64,000 bases of DNA from Pantoea latae. GTDB lineage: Bacteria > Pseudomonadota > Gammaproteobacteria > Enterobacterales > Enterobacteriaceae. Both the position numbers and the translations under genes were made by a program. Under the pieces are notes generated by a model. The model searched no databases, had not been told where the DNA came from, and worked only from the letters and a program-made list of their open reading frames with translations. Numbering within the stretch: position 1 is the first letter of the stretch; each line of letters starts with the position of its first letter. Of this stretch, positions 28,226 through 37,331 are shown in pieces. Location: contig NZ_MWUE01000017.1 of the NCBI RefSeq assembly GCF_002077695.1, forward strand, positions 1 to 64,000, in the 5' to 3' direction.

Positions 28226-29680
28226 CTATTCGTTCGCCAGCACGCGCTGGCGCACATCCTCGGGATAGCCCTGATCAAAGGAGGCGTGGCGATGGCGCGC
28301 GGCCTGCAAGGCGTCGAAGACGACTTTCGCGCCTTTGCCGGCAACGTACTCCGCTTCGTCGTAACACTGCGGCAGGCGGATCACGCGCTGATCCTCGAAT
28401 ACCGCCCGGCGATCGACCGGATGCACGCGCGTGGAGAGCGCCCAGACCACTTCACGCAGGTTAGTGGGATCGAAGTCATCATCAACGACATACACCTTCG
28501 GAATAAACACCATCGCATCGGTTTTAAACAGTATCTCGCCGATACGCTGCGCCAGCTGTTCGCTGCTGACGCCTGGCAGCTGCTCGCGCCAGGTTTGCGG
28601 CATGACCACCAGCAGCCAGTGCACCGTAGAGTCTTCTGGGATCCAGGCGGTTTTGACCGGCAGATCGGCCTGGCGTAGATGGGTCAGCGCGTCGGCCGCC
28701 AGGCCGATAGCCCACAGCGTATGCGACTCATCCGTCGGCCGTCCGGTCACCGACATCGGCCAGATGGGAGCCTGACGATGGGTAATAACCTCAACGTGAA
28801 AGGTGGGCTGAAGCGAGGAGCCTTCGCCGAGGTAGCCGCCATATTCGCCGTAAGGCCCTTCCGGGCAGTCGCGTTTGATCGAGACATGGCCTTCGATCAC
28901 AATCTCAGCGGTCGCCGGCACGTCCAGATCGACGCTTACCGCTTTTACCACCGGCACCGGCTCGCCCGCCAGGGTGCCGATATAGTCCGCTTCATCGGCG
29001 TGCGCCGGGATCGGAATGCCGGAGACGCAGGAGATAGCCGGCGCCGGGCCCTGCACCAGCGCATAGGGCATTGGTTCGCCGCGCGCCACCCACTGCGTCC
29101 AGATCTGGCCGATATGCTGGCTCGGCACAATCAAGCCGACCATCCGCTTGCCGTCCACTTTCATTACGCGCGCGATAGACCAGTTCACCCATTCACCGTC
29201 GGGCGTTTTCACAATCAGCGTTCCCCAGGTGTTGGCATAGCGGCCGCCATCCTGGTCATGGGCGAACGGGATGGGAAAGCGGTCTAGCGTCGCCGCGTCG
29301 CCGCGTAAAATATGCTGATGACAGGGCGCCGCGTCGGAGGCGACGCGGACCGGCGGGATCCCGGGCTTCAGGCGGGCGGCATAGAGCGCCTCGATGATTT
29401 CCGGCCCGGTGGATGCCGGCGGCAGCCCGAGCGACATGGCGACGCGCGCATAGGGCATATCGCGACGTGAAGAGAGCGCGGCCGGCGCGCCGAACAGCCG
29501 AAATCCCGCGGCGACGCCTGCAATCCGGTGGAACAGCGGCGCGGGTGACTGCTTTTCATAACTGCGGCGCGTTATCGCACTCGGCTCGAAATCGCCGTCG
29601 ACCTGGCGCTCGACATGCAGAATGTCGCCCATGGCGTCGAGGGCATCGATATAGCTTCTTAAATCGCCGAAATAGTGCAT
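28226..29680 (-). CDS. UbiD-family prenyl-FMN decarboxylase
   Basis: A 484-aa member of the UbiD family, which (de)carboxylates aromatic or alpha,beta-unsaturated acids with prenylated FMN made by UbiX-type enzymes. Visible family parts: 'NWSIARVMKVDGKRMVGLI' (prFMN/metal region near residue 165), 'ISCVSGIPIPAHADEADY', and the 'DCPEGPYGEYGGYLGEGS' segment near 272 with the catalytic Glu. It resembles hydroxyarylic acid decarboxylases more than the ubiquinone-pathway UbiD, and the N-terminus 'MHYFGDLRSYIDALDAMGDI' fits that branch. No UbiX partner is in the window. It is divergent from a MarR regulator, a common layout for phenolic-acid-inducible genes. AAAGGAAAA precedes the ATG. Confidence 0.88.
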   Translation of the reverse strand: MHYFGDLRSYIDALDAMGDILHVERQVDGDFEPSAITRRSYEKQSPAPLFHRIAGVAAGFRLFGAPAALSSRRDMPYARVAMSLGLPPASTGPEIIEALYAARLKPGIPPVRVASDAAPCHQHILRGDAATLDRFPIPFAHDQDGGRYANTWGTLIVKTPDGEWVNWSIARVMKVDGKRMVGLIVPSQHIGQIWTQWVARGEPMPYALVQGPAPAISCVSGIPIPAHADEADYIGTLAGEPVPVVKAVSVDLDVPATAEIVIEGHVSIKRDCPEGPYGEYGGYLGEGSSLQPTFHVEVITHRQAPIWPMSVTGRPTDESHTLWAIGLAADALTHLRQADLPVKTAWIPEDSTVHWLLVVMPQTWREQLPGVSSEQLAQRIGEILFKTDAMVFIPKVYVVDDDFDPTNLREVVWALSTRVHPVDRRAVFEDQRVIRLPQCYDEAEYVAGKGAKVVFDALQAARHRHASFDQGYPEDVRQRVLANE

Positions 29681-29802
29681 CAGATTTTCCTTTAAACCGG
29701 GACAGAGGGGACGAGACGAAAACTCCTGTACACTGTGGAACGTCTACCTTTGCCAACAGGCGCGCCGCCAGCAGAGGTCTCATTACCGAATCGGACAGTA
29801 AT

Positions 29803-29838
29803 AGTTTGTAATCAAACTGTTCGTGTTTAAACTATAAT
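29803..29838. promoter_or_regulatory. MarR-type operator and promoter between UbiD and marR genes
   Basis: The inverted repeat AGTTTG-TAAT-CAAACT (29803-29818) is followed by the palindrome GTTTAAAC (29825-29832) and an exact TATAAT (29833-29838) reading toward the MarR gene. A 16-bp dyad near the -35 of the shared region is typical of MarR autoregulation. Confidence 0.6.
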
Positions 29839-29867
29839 TTTGCCGTTACCGGGAGTCAAGCCAGCCG

Positions 29868-30356
29868 ATGTCACAAAATGCCGACTTCATTCACGCCGCC
29901 CCCTTGTGGCCGCACGGCGATTGTTCCTTAATGCATCTGGTGCGCCGCGCCGGCCAGCACTCGACCACCTGCTGGAGCCAGTGCGTCGATACCGGGCTCT
30001 CCGCCGTGCAGTACGCCATTCTGGTAGTGCTGGCAGAGGAGAGCCGCTGCGATCAGCAGACGCTGGGCAGCCGCGCCGGCTTTGATAAAGCCACCGGCAC
30101 CTACCTGATCGACCGGATGAGCAAAAGCGGATTGATCAGCGTGGAGATCGATCCCGCCAACCGTCGCCGCAAACAGGTGTCGATGACGGCGCAAGGCGAA
30201 GCGATGCTGAACCGGATGACTGAGCAGGCGAAAAGCGCGGAAAAGATGATCGCCGCTCGCCTCGATAAGCAGGATATTGCCGACCTGAAACGCTTGCTGA
30301 GCAAGCTGGGCGGCGTGCAGGAACCTGAAAACCATGCCACAGCAGACGAACCCTGA
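29868..30356 (+). CDS. MarR-family transcriptional regulator
   Basis: A 162-aa winged-helix regulator. 'DTGLSAVQYAILVVLAEESR', 'RAGFDKATGTYLIDRMSKSG' (recognition helix) and wing 'IDPANRRRKQVSMTAQGEAM' are in the expected order. It is divergent from the UbiD decarboxylase with a dyad operator between them, so it probably represses that gene and itself and responds to an aromatic acid. Its last 23 nt overlap the start of the GlxA-type regulator, so both regulators are probably co-expressed. Confidence 0.88.
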   Translation: MSQNADFIHAAPLWPHGDCSLMHLVRRAGQHSTTCWSQCVDTGLSAVQYAILVVLAEESRCDQQTLGSRAGFDKATGTYLIDRMSKSGLISVEIDPANRRRKQVSMTAQGEAMLNRMTEQAKSAEKMIAARLDKQDIADLKRLLSKLGGVQEPENHATADEP

Positions 30357-31356
30357 GATAAACGCCGAGCCGAAACCCGATCTCACCGTCGGTTTTCTGC
30401 TGATGAACCGCTTTACGCTGGCGTCCGTGGCGGGCCTGGTGGAGTCGCTGCGCTTCGCGGCGGATGAATCCTTTTTCAGCCGGCAGATCTTCTGCCGCTG
30501 GCAGTGGATGACCTGCGACAACCAGCCAGTGACCGCCAGCTGCGGCCTGCCGGTGGCGCCGACCGCCGATCTCGATTTCAGCCGCCGCTGGGACTATTTT
30601 GTGGTGGCGGGCGGGCTGCTGGAGGAGACGCGTCAGTCACCGCCGTGGCTGCTACAGGCGCTGCGCGAGCTGCACGGGCGCGGCGTGCCCATCATCACGC
30701 TGTGCAGCGGCGCCTTTGTGGCGGGCAACGCCGGCCTGCTGGACGGTCGCCACTGCGCCATCCATTTCACCACCCGCGACGAGTTTCGGCTGCGTTTTCC
30801 CAAAGCGATTCCGGTCATCGATAAAACCTACATCAAAGATGGCGGCATCATTACCTGTCCCGGCGGCACCGCCATCGATCTGGCGGCGGATATCATCCGC
30901 CAGCACTGCGGGCTGGTGCGCTCGCAGAAGGTGCTTAAGTATCTGCTGGTGGAGGAGCCTGCCGCGCCGGTAAAAAAACCGCAGCGCAGCGTCAACGAGC
31001 CGGATGTCTATGAGAACGAGCTGGTGAGTAAGGTGATCGAGTTTATGAAGCACCATCTCGACTCGCCCACGCCGCTGGCGGAAGTGGCGCAGTTCGCCGG
31101 AGTGACGTTCCGCCAGCTCAACCTGATCTTCGCCAAATGTACCGGCTATTCCGCCGCGGTCTACTGGCGGCGCATGCGGCTGGAGCAGGCGCGTAAGCTG
31201 ATGGCGGACTCCAGCAACAGCCTGAACGCTATTGCCGCCGCCACCGGTTTCGCCGACGCGTCTCATCTTATCGCGTGGTTTCGTAAACAGTACGGCGAAA
31301 CGCCGAGTTCGTTCCGTAAGCGCCGACGCGACGTTGAGCGGCTGATTAAAGAGTAA
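30334..31356 (+). CDS. GlxA-family AraC-type regulator (DJ-1/PfpI plus HTH)
   Basis: A 340-aa two-domain regulator. The N-terminal DJ-1/PfpI-like domain (about 12-190) has the nucleophile-elbow sequence 'IITLCSGAFVAGNAGLLDG', while the C-terminal AraC HTH (about 230-330) has 'LAEVAQFAGVTFRQLNLIF' and 'AIAAATGFADASHLIAWFRK'. Such proteins sense small metabolites or stress and activate catabolic operons. It overlaps the marR-like gene and is convergent with an MFS carrier. AGGAA precedes the ATG. The ligand is unknown. Confidence 0.9.
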   Translation: MPQQTNPEINAEPKPDLTVGFLLMNRFTLASVAGLVESLRFAADESFFSRQIFCRWQWMTCDNQPVTASCGLPVAPTADLDFSRRWDYFVVAGGLLEETRQSPPWLLQALRELHGRGVPIITLCSGAFVAGNAGLLDGRHCAIHFTTRDEFRLRFPKAIPVIDKTYIKDGGIITCPGGTAIDLAADIIRQHCGLVRSQKVLKYLLVEEPAAPVKKPQRSVNEPDVYENELVSKVIEFMKHHLDSPTPLAEVAQFAGVTFRQLNLIFAKCTGYSAAVYWRRMRLEQARKLMADSSNSLNAIAAATGFADASHLIAWFRKQYGETPSSFRKRRRDVERLIKE

Positions 31357-31357
31357 G

Positions 31358-31378
31358 CCGGGGCGGCATCCGCCCCGG
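31358..31378. terminator. GC-rich hairpin between convergent genes
   Basis: CCGGGGCGG-CAT-CCGCCCCGG, a perfect 9-bp stem centred in the 27-bp gap between the GlxA-type gene and the convergent MFS gene. It has no T-run on either strand. Confidence 0.55.
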
Positions 31379-31383
31379 TGGTG

Positions 31384-32757
31384 TCACCAGGAGCTGCGCT
31401 TCGACAGGTTGCCGCCTACCCTGGGCTGCGGCGCATCCAGCGATGCGGCGTCTTCCAGGTTGCGCGCCGCCGTTTCCGGCGCCAGGAACCAGGAGACCAG
31501 CAGGCCGAAAAAGGTAATGCCCGCCGCAATATACATGGTGTAGCCGATGCCGATAGTTTGCAGCGATATCGGAACCAGCCAGGTGCCGACGGCGGCGCCG
31601 ACGCGCGACATTGAAGTGCCGACCCCGACCGCAGCCGCCCGGATTTCCGTCGGGAAGATCTCGTTTGGATAAACCAGCTGCAGCACCTGCGCGCCGCCGA
31701 TAAACAGGGCGTAGGCGCCAAACATCAGCAGGATCACCATCGACGGCCCGTCGCGCAGCAGTCCCAGCAGCAGCAGCGCCAGGCCCGACCAGAGAAAGCT
31801 GTGCAGCAGCAGTTTGCGGCGTCCCAGCGAATTCACCAGCCGGGTGGCGATAATGCAGCCGACGACAAACAGCAGCGTAATGGCGATCGAACCGTAGGAG
31901 GCCCAGTTGCCGCTAAGGTGCAGCGCTTCCAGCACGCGCGGGGCAAAGGCGTAGACGGCGAACACCGGGATCACCGAGCAGGTCCAGAATATGGTGACAA
32001 AGGCCATACGCTTGCCGTAACCCGAGTGCAGCAGGCTGCCGAACGACAGGTTCTGACACTCCGCCTGCTGCGGCAGATTATGCAGCCCGAAGTCGCGGCC
32101 ATAGACGCGCTTAATTATCGCTTCCGCCTCGTGTTCCCGACCTTTGCTCATCAGCCAGCGCGGGGATTCCGGCGTGCCGAGACGCACCAGAAACAGCAGC
32201 GCGCCGATCACGGCGGTGCTCGCCAGCGTCAGGCGCCAGGCGTCCGGTCCGCCCATATTCAGAATGGCTTCGCCGGTAAGGTAGGCCGCTGCCGCGCCGG
32301 CAAACCAGAGGATGGTCAGCGTCGCCAGACAGGGGCCGCGATAGCGTTTCGGTAGAAACTCCACCAGGAAAGCGGTAGCGACCGGATATTCGATGCCTAC
32401 CGCCACGCCGTTAAGAAAGCGCAGGGCAAACAGCATTTCGCCGCTCTGCACCCAGTACTGCGCCAGCGAGCAGAGGATAAACAGCGTCGGGCCAACGAAA
32501 TAGAGCACGCGTCTGCCGAGCCGGTCGGTCAGCGCGCCGCCAATAAAGCCGCCGAAGAAGATGCCGATCAGGGCGGATGCAGCGATAAGTCCTTCCCAAA
32601 AGGCGCTCAGGCCAAGCGCAGGCGAGACCTTCGTCATGGCGATGCCGATAATGCTCAGCACATAGCCATCAACGAACGAACCGCCGCCGGAACGTACGGT
32701 AAGCAGACGATGGAAACGGCTAAGCGGTACATCTTCAACAGAAATGTGATTAGACAT
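31384..32757 (-). CDS. MFS metabolite transporter (YaaU-like)
   Basis: A 457-aa, 12-helix major facilitator. 'GGGSFVDGYVLSIIGIAM', 'GGFIGGALTDRLGRRVLYFV' (loop 2-3 motif), 'ESPRWLMSKGR' and 'PNEIFPTEIRAAAVGVG' are sugar/acid porter motifs, and the order closely follows E. coli YaaU. I start at ATG 32757 (GAGGAG upstream), 11 codons inside the longest frame. The neighbouring decarboxylase and regulators suggest uptake of an aromatic or hydroxy acid, but the substrate is inferred. Confidence 0.88.
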   Translation of the reverse strand: MSNHISVEDVPLSRFHRLLTVRSGGGSFVDGYVLSIIGIAMTKVSPALGLSAFWEGLIAASALIGIFFGGFIGGALTDRLGRRVLYFVGPTLFILCSLAQYWVQSGEMLFALRFLNGVAVGIEYPVATAFLVEFLPKRYRGPCLATLTILWFAGAAAAYLTGEAILNMGGPDAWRLTLASTAVIGALLFLVRLGTPESPRWLMSKGREHEAEAIIKRVYGRDFGLHNLPQQAECQNLSFGSLLHSGYGKRMAFVTIFWTCSVIPVFAVYAFAPRVLEALHLSGNWASYGSIAITLLFVVGCIIATRLVNSLGRRKLLLHSFLWSGLALLLLGLLRDGPSMVILLMFGAYALFIGGAQVLQLVYPNEIFPTEIRAAAVGVGTSMSRVGAAVGTWLVPISLQTIGIGYTMYIAAGITFFGLLVSWFLAPETAARNLEDAASLDAPQPRVGGNLSKRSSW

Positions 32758-33031
32758 CACAGGCTCCTCTCTTTTCACCAACGCATTCACGGCGGGCTAA
32801 GCCGAAAAACGGCCGCAGGGTACCAGCCCCGTTAAATGCGTCAGGAGTCGGAATTAATATAAGATGTGAGATAGTTAATAAAAAATTATCCGGCAGGCTA
32901 TTCGGTTGCCGATAAAATCAATCTGTCAGTTTGGTAACGTCATAGAGTATTTCCTCCGGCGCAGGGTAAGCGGTTATTTATATTTTTATTGTTATTTAAA
33001 AAGAGGAGGGCAGCGCCCTCTCACGTCAGGG

Positions 33032-33943
33032 TTACGACGCCTCGCGCGTCACTTTTTTACTCTCGGGCGAGCGGGTTGACCACCAGCAGATCAGCGAACC
33101 CAGACTCACCATCGCTGTGCCCTGCCAGAACGCCACCGTCAGGTGCGAACTCAGGATAAAGGCGGCCAGCACGGAAGAGATAATCGGAATAAAGTAGGAA
33201 GCGGCCGCCAGCAGGTTAACGTTGCCGTGCAGAATGCCGGTGTTCCAGGCGGCGTAGCCGAAACCCATCGCCATCGCAGCCAGCGCCAGATTGAGCAGCA
33301 CCAGCGGCGAAACGGCGAAGGGCGGCTGCGGCGACAGCAGGAATTTGGCCCACAGGGTCAGCGCGGTTAATATAAAAAACAGCGTAATGCCGTTACAGCC
33401 GTTGGCGATTTTTTTTGTCACCACGCAATATATCGACCAGATGACCGCGCCGCTAAATGCCAGCCCGTAGCTCAGCGGGTTATCCATAATATTGTTGCCG
33501 ATTTCGCTGACTGAAAACGCGTGGTCGCCCCCGAGCACACGACATATTCCTGCCACGGCCAGCAATACGCCGGGAATAATCAGCGGGCTGGTTTTTTGCC
33601 GGTTGACGATAACCGCCAGCACGATGGTCATGCTCGGCCAGAGATAGTTCACCATTCCGACCTCAATCGCCTGCCGGCCGTTATGGGTAAAGCCGAGCGA
33701 CAGCGACAGGCAAAGTTCGTAAAGGACGAATAAGAGGCTGCCGACCACCAGGTAGCGCCGGGGAAAAGCGCGCAGACGAGGAAAGCCCAGGGTAAACAGC
33801 AGCAGGATGGCGCTGCAGCTGTAGATCAGCGCGGCACCGCCTACCGCGCCGAACCCCTCGCTCACGCTTTTTATCAGTCCAACAATCGCGCTCCACAGCA
33901 CTATGGCGATCAGGCCTATGAGCGTCGCTTTCTTCTGGGTCAT
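33032..33943 (-). CDS. yddG: Aromatic amino acid exporter of the DMT superfamily
   Basis: About 303 aa with ten predicted helices. It is nearly co-linear with E. coli YddG: 'QKKATLIGLIAIVLWSAIVG', 'VSEGFGAVGGAALIYS', 'AIEVGMVNYLWPSMTI', 'FGYAAWNTGILHGNVN' and 'FWQGTAMVSLGSLICWW'. YddG exports aromatic amino acids and related compounds such as paraquat. A GAGGAAG ribosome site serves either GTG 33946 or ATG 33943; I chose the ATG. It is a separate unit from the upstream MFS gene (274-bp gap). Confidence 0.92.
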   Translation of the reverse strand: MTQKKATLIGLIAIVLWSAIVGLIKSVSEGFGAVGGAALIYSCSAILLLFTLGFPRLRAFPRRYLVVGSLLFVLYELCLSLSLGFTHNGRQAIEVGMVNYLWPSMTIVLAVIVNRQKTSPLIIPGVLLAVAGICRVLGGDHAFSVSEIGNNIMDNPLSYGLAFSGAVIWSIYCVVTKKIANGCNGITLFFILTALTLWAKFLLSPQPPFAVSPLVLLNLALAAMAMGFGYAAWNTGILHGNVNLLAAASYFIPIISSVLAAFILSSHLTVAFWQGTAMVSLGSLICWWSTRSPESKKVTREAS

Positions 33944-34325
33944 CACCCGCTTCCTCTGTGTCAGCCAGGCCCGCTTATCGATGCAACCGGTAGCCTGTTA
34001 AATTCAGGTTAAAACTAGCAACAAACCTATGCCTCCTGACCACGGCTGTAAATATGTCTCAGCGGGTCAGAATACGGGAATGTGATCGTTATCTGAATTC
34101 ATTTAGAAAAATATTACGCGAGTAAATTTAATTTAATCAGTTGTTTTTTATGATTAAAATATTCATGTTGCGTAAAAATGTCCTACCTATGCGTATTTCC
34201 TTTGTATTTTTTATGTATGCAAATTTTTGCCTCCGATTGACCTGCCTCTCCTGCCTATGCAAATTGTTAATCATCGCAACCCGTCAAGGTTGTATGCGGA
34301 CCTGAATAGTACCCTGGAGGCTACT
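33944..34325. other. Divergent promoter region
   Basis: This 380-bp AT-rich stretch between yddG (minus) and the DHDPS-family gene (plus) has no credible ORF. An ATG-containing in-frame extension of the DHDPS gene from 34227 lacks a ribosome site and is not conserved-looking. The TATGTATGCAAAT segment near 34211 loosely resembles the GntR-type palindrome at 38216 but is not a clear dyad. Confidence 0.4.
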
Positions 34326-35228
34326 GTGTTGACATTTGAAGGCATCTATACCCCGGCTATTACCCCTTACGCCGCCGACGGCAGCATCGATTTCGCGGCG
34401 TTTGCCGACGTGCTGGAGTCGCTGATTGAGGCGCGCGTGCACGGCATTATCATTGGCGGCTCAACCGGCGAATACTACGCCCAGAGCGCTGAAGAGCGTC
34501 TGGCGCTGGTGGAGCATGCAAGTAAAGTGATTAGTCAGCGTCTGCCGCTGATCGTCGGCACCGGCGCCATCCGTACTGAAGACGCGGTGACGTTTGCTAC
34601 CCATGCACGCGACCATAAAGCAGACGCCATTCTGGTCACCTCGCCGCCTTACGCGCTGCCGACCGAACAGGAAAACGCCCATCACGCCCTGACCATCGAC
34701 AAAGCCGCGCAGCTGCCGATCATGCTCTACAACTATCCGGGCCGTATGGGGATCAGCATGGGCGAAACCTACTTCCGCGAAGTGACGCGCTCCGCCAATG
34801 TGGTGGCAATTAAAGAGAGTTCCGGCGACTTTAACAACCTGCATCTGCTGGCGTGCCAGTTCCCGCAGATTGCGCTCTCCTGCGGCTGGGACGATCAAGC
34901 GCTGGAGTTCTTCGCATGGGGCGCGCGCAGCTGGGTCTGCGCCGGCTCGAACTTTATTCCGCGCGAGCACGTGGCGCTTTATGAAGCCTGCGTGGTGGAA
35001 AAAGACTTCGCTAAAGGGCGCAAAATCATGGCAGCGCTGATGCCGCTGATGAATTTCCTCGACGGCGGCAAGTTTGTGCAGTCGATTAAGTACGGTTCAG
35101 AGCTGGCCGGGCTGAAGGCGGGTCCGGTACGCGCGCCGCTGCAGGCGCTGGAAGAAGAAGAGCAGGCGCAGCTTAAAGCGGTTATTGAGAGCGTGAAGCG
35201 TAACGTGGCTGCGGTCACCGCATCGTAA
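34326..35228 (+). CDS. Dihydrodipicolinate synthase/N-acetylneuraminate lyase family enzyme
   Basis: A 300-aa class I aldolase-fold protein. 'GGSTGEYYAQSAEERLALVE' matches the family loop, 'MLYNYPGRMGISM' contains the catalytic Tyr (near residue 137) and 'VVAIKESSGDFNN' the Schiff-base Lys (near 162). Start GTG 34326 is chosen because GGAGG lies 5 nt upstream; TTG 34329 is a close alternative. Members cleave, deaminate or dehydrate keto-acids. With the aldehyde dehydrogenase next door and a DAO-family oxidase and GntR regulator downstream, it resembles the deaminase step of hydroxyproline-type pathways, though no epimerase is present. It is not the housekeeping DapA. Confidence 0.85.
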   Translation: MLTFEGIYTPAITPYAADGSIDFAAFADVLESLIEARVHGIIIGGSTGEYYAQSAEERLALVEHASKVISQRLPLIVGTGAIRTEDAVTFATHARDHKADAILVTSPPYALPTEQENAHHALTIDKAAQLPIMLYNYPGRMGISMGETYFREVTRSANVVAIKESSGDFNNLHLLACQFPQIALSCGWDDQALEFFAWGARSWVCAGSNFIPREHVALYEACVVEKDFAKGRKIMAALMPLMNFLDGGKFVQSIKYGSELAGLKAGPVRAPLQALEEEEQAQLKAVIESVKRNVAAVTAS

Positions 35229-35237
35229 GGAGTGGGC

Positions 35238-36740
35238 ATGAGTCATATAGCAACCCTGAGCGACGCCGAGCGTATCGCCGCCGCACTCGCCCTGCCGAAT
35301 AATGCTTTTATCAACGGACGCTTCTGCGCGGCGGCATCGGGCGACAGGCTGACCACGGTTAACCCTGCGACCGGCGAGCCGCTGACGCAGATTGCCGCCT
35401 GTGATATCCGCGACGTTAACGCCGCCGTTGAGGGCGCGCGCGCCGCCTTTGAGGCGGGCAGCTGGCGACTGGCGCATCCCGGCGAACGCAAAGCCGTGCT
35501 GCTGAAGCTGGCGGCGCTGATGGAACGCGAGCTGGAATCGCTGGCGGTGCTGGAAAGCCTCGACAGCGGCAAGCCGGTCAGCGAATGTCTGGCGGTAGAC
35601 GTGCCGGAGACCATCCACGTGCTGAAGTGGCACGCAGAGGCGATCGACAAACTGTACGATCACAGCGCGCCGACCGGCAATGGCGCGCTGGCGCTGGTGG
35701 TGCGCGAACCGATTGGCGTTGTGGGCTGCGTGCTGCCGTGGAATTTCCCGCTGCTGATGCTCGCCTGGAAAATCGCGCCGGCGCTGGCGACCGGCTGCTC
35801 GGTAATAGTTAAACCCGCCGAGCAGACCTCGCTCACCGCGCTGCGCGTGGCGGCGCTCGCCGTCGAAGCCGGGCTGCCGGCCGGCGTGCTGAATATTGTC
35901 ACCGGCACCGGCCAGGCAGTCGGCGAGCCGATTGGCCTGCATGCAGACATTGATATGGTGAGCTTTACCGGCTCAACCGCCACCGGCCGACGTTTTCTGC
36001 GCTACGCCGCAGACTCTAACCTGAAGAAGGTGGTGCTGGAGTGCGGCGGCAAAAACCCGGCGGTGGTGTTTAACGACGCCGAGGATCTCGCCAGCGTGGC
36101 GGCGAACGTGTTGAACGGCGCATTCTGGAATATGGGTGAGAACTGCTCGGCCACTTCGCGCCTGCTGGTGCAGGAAGAGGTGAAAGAGCGTCTGTTGGGG
36201 CTCATGGCCGAGCAGCTGGCGGAATGGCCGATGGGCAATCCGCTCGATCCGAAAAATCGGCTGGGCGCGATGGTCAGCGCCGAACATTTCAGCAAGGTGA
36301 GCGGCTATCTGCAGACGGCGCGCAGCGAAGGGCTGCGCATTTTGCAGGGCGGCGGCACCGAGCAGGGCGCTTACGTACAGCCGACGATTATCGACAACGT
36401 GACGCCAGAAAGCGCGCTGTTCCGCGAAGAGATCTTCGGACCGATCCTGTGCGTGACCAGCTTTAAAACCGAAGCAGAAGCGATCGCGCTGGCGAACGAC
36501 ACCGACTACGGCCTGGCGGGCTCGGTCTATACCGGCAGCCTTAACCGGGCGATCCGCGTGTCGCGCGCGGTGCGGGCCGGCACCGTGACGGTGAACTGCT
36601 TCGGCGAGGGCGACGCGACCACGCCGTTCGGCGGCTACAAGCAGTCCGGCTTCGGCGGTCGCGATAAATCGGTTTTCGCGCTCGATCAATATACCGAGCT
36701 GAAGACGCTGTGGATTGACGTTCCGGCGCAGGACGCCTGA
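35238..36740 (+). CDS. NAD(P)-dependent aldehyde dehydrogenase (PuuC-like class)
   Basis: A 500-aa ALDH. 'VLPWNFPLLMLAWKIAPALA' (near residue 165), 'FTGSTATGRRFL', catalytic Glu in 'VVLECGGKNP' (near 266) and catalytic Cys in 'NMGENCSATSRLL' (near 300) are all present. Family length is usual. The start is ATG 35238, as the AAGGAG site overlaps the upstream GTG. It begins 9 nt after the DHDPS-family gene, so the two form an operon, probably with the lyase producing a semialdehyde that this enzyme oxidises. The sequence resembles gamma-glutamyl-gamma-aminobutyraldehyde dehydrogenase (PuuC) but the substrate is not proven. Confidence 0.88.
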   Translation: MSHIATLSDAERIAAALALPNNAFINGRFCAAASGDRLTTVNPATGEPLTQIAACDIRDVNAAVEGARAAFEAGSWRLAHPGERKAVLLKLAALMERELESLAVLESLDSGKPVSECLAVDVPETIHVLKWHAEAIDKLYDHSAPTGNGALALVVREPIGVVGCVLPWNFPLLMLAWKIAPALATGCSVIVKPAEQTSLTALRVAALAVEAGLPAGVLNIVTGTGQAVGEPIGLHADIDMVSFTGSTATGRRFLRYAADSNLKKVVLECGGKNPAVVFNDAEDLASVAANVLNGAFWNMGENCSATSRLLVQEEVKERLLGLMAEQLAEWPMGNPLDPKNRLGAMVSAEHFSKVSGYLQTARSEGLRILQGGGTEQGAYVQPTIIDNVTPESALFREEIFGPILCVTSFKTEAEAIALANDTDYGLAGSVYTGSLNRAIRVSRAVRAGTVTVNCFGEGDATTPFGGYKQSGFGGRDKSVFALDQYTELKTLWIDVPAQDA

Positions 36741-36753
36741 ACGAGCGATAAAA

Positions 36754-36779
36754 GCTGCCTGGCCTGCGCGGCAGGCAGC
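36754..36779 (+). terminator. Hairpin after the aldehyde dehydrogenase gene
   Basis: GCTGCCTG (36754-36761) pairs with CAGGCAGC (36772-36779). The following bases are not T-rich, so it may act with Rho or only protect the mRNA end. Confidence 0.45.
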
Positions 36780-36799
36780 CTGATGGGGTGATTATCACT

Positions 36800-37105
36800 A
36801 TGTCAGCGAATCAACAGTTTCCTTTCGCCGCGTTACATCATGTCGATGTCCGCGTGCATTTTTACTTCTGCCTGCTGGTCGCGGTGGGTCTGTCGCGAAA
36901 GCAGGGACGAATTGGCTCCAACCGGCAAAAAAATGCGTTCATTATGAAGTGGCTTAAGCGGGCGCGTGACAACGTGACGTTTCAGCGTGCCGCCAGCGAA
37001 GAGATCAGCTGGCTGCGTAGCGAAATTCTTCGCCATCATCCCGACCGCGATCCCGAACCGATGCTGCAGCTGATTTACCAGACCGCCAGCAGCATGCAGC
37101 CCTGA
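36800..37105 (+). CDS. Hypothetical protein, 101 aa
   Basis: The start 'MSANQQFPFAALHHVDVRVH' is at ATG 36800 with GGGG a few nt upstream; a shorter start at 36944 gives 54 aa. The C-terminal half is a charged helical segment 'ASEEISWLRSEILRHHPDRD' and the N-terminal half has one short hydrophobic stretch 'FYFCLLVAVGLS'. No family is recognised. The stop codon lies inside a perfect stem CTGAAAATC/GATTTTCAG (37102-37122). The reading frame could be spurious. Confidence 0.3.
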   Translation: MSANQQFPFAALHHVDVRVHFYFCLLVAVGLSRKQGRIGSNRQKNAFIMKWLKRARDNVTFQRAASEEISWLRSEILRHHPDRDPEPMLQLIYQTASSMQP

Positions 37106-37331
37106 AAATCAGCGATTTTCAGCCTGAAAATCGCCAAAAAAGATGTTACGGGTTTCTTGTGTAATATACTGAAAATAAACAGCTAAATTTTCGTTTTAGC
37201 CCCGTTTTTCATAAAAAATCGACCATGATTATTTTTGCTGTTACCCCGCTTTTTCTGTAGGTTAGTGCGCGTTGCCGCGGATGCTGTTCGTGGCGTTTTG
37301 TCTGTTATCAGTCATGGTCCGGGAGGCGGCA

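Noticed and set aside
28074..28268. 64-codon plus-strand ORF overlapping the end of the UbiD gene
   Set aside because: It runs into the coding region of the decarboxylase on the other strand and has no ribosome site or domain.
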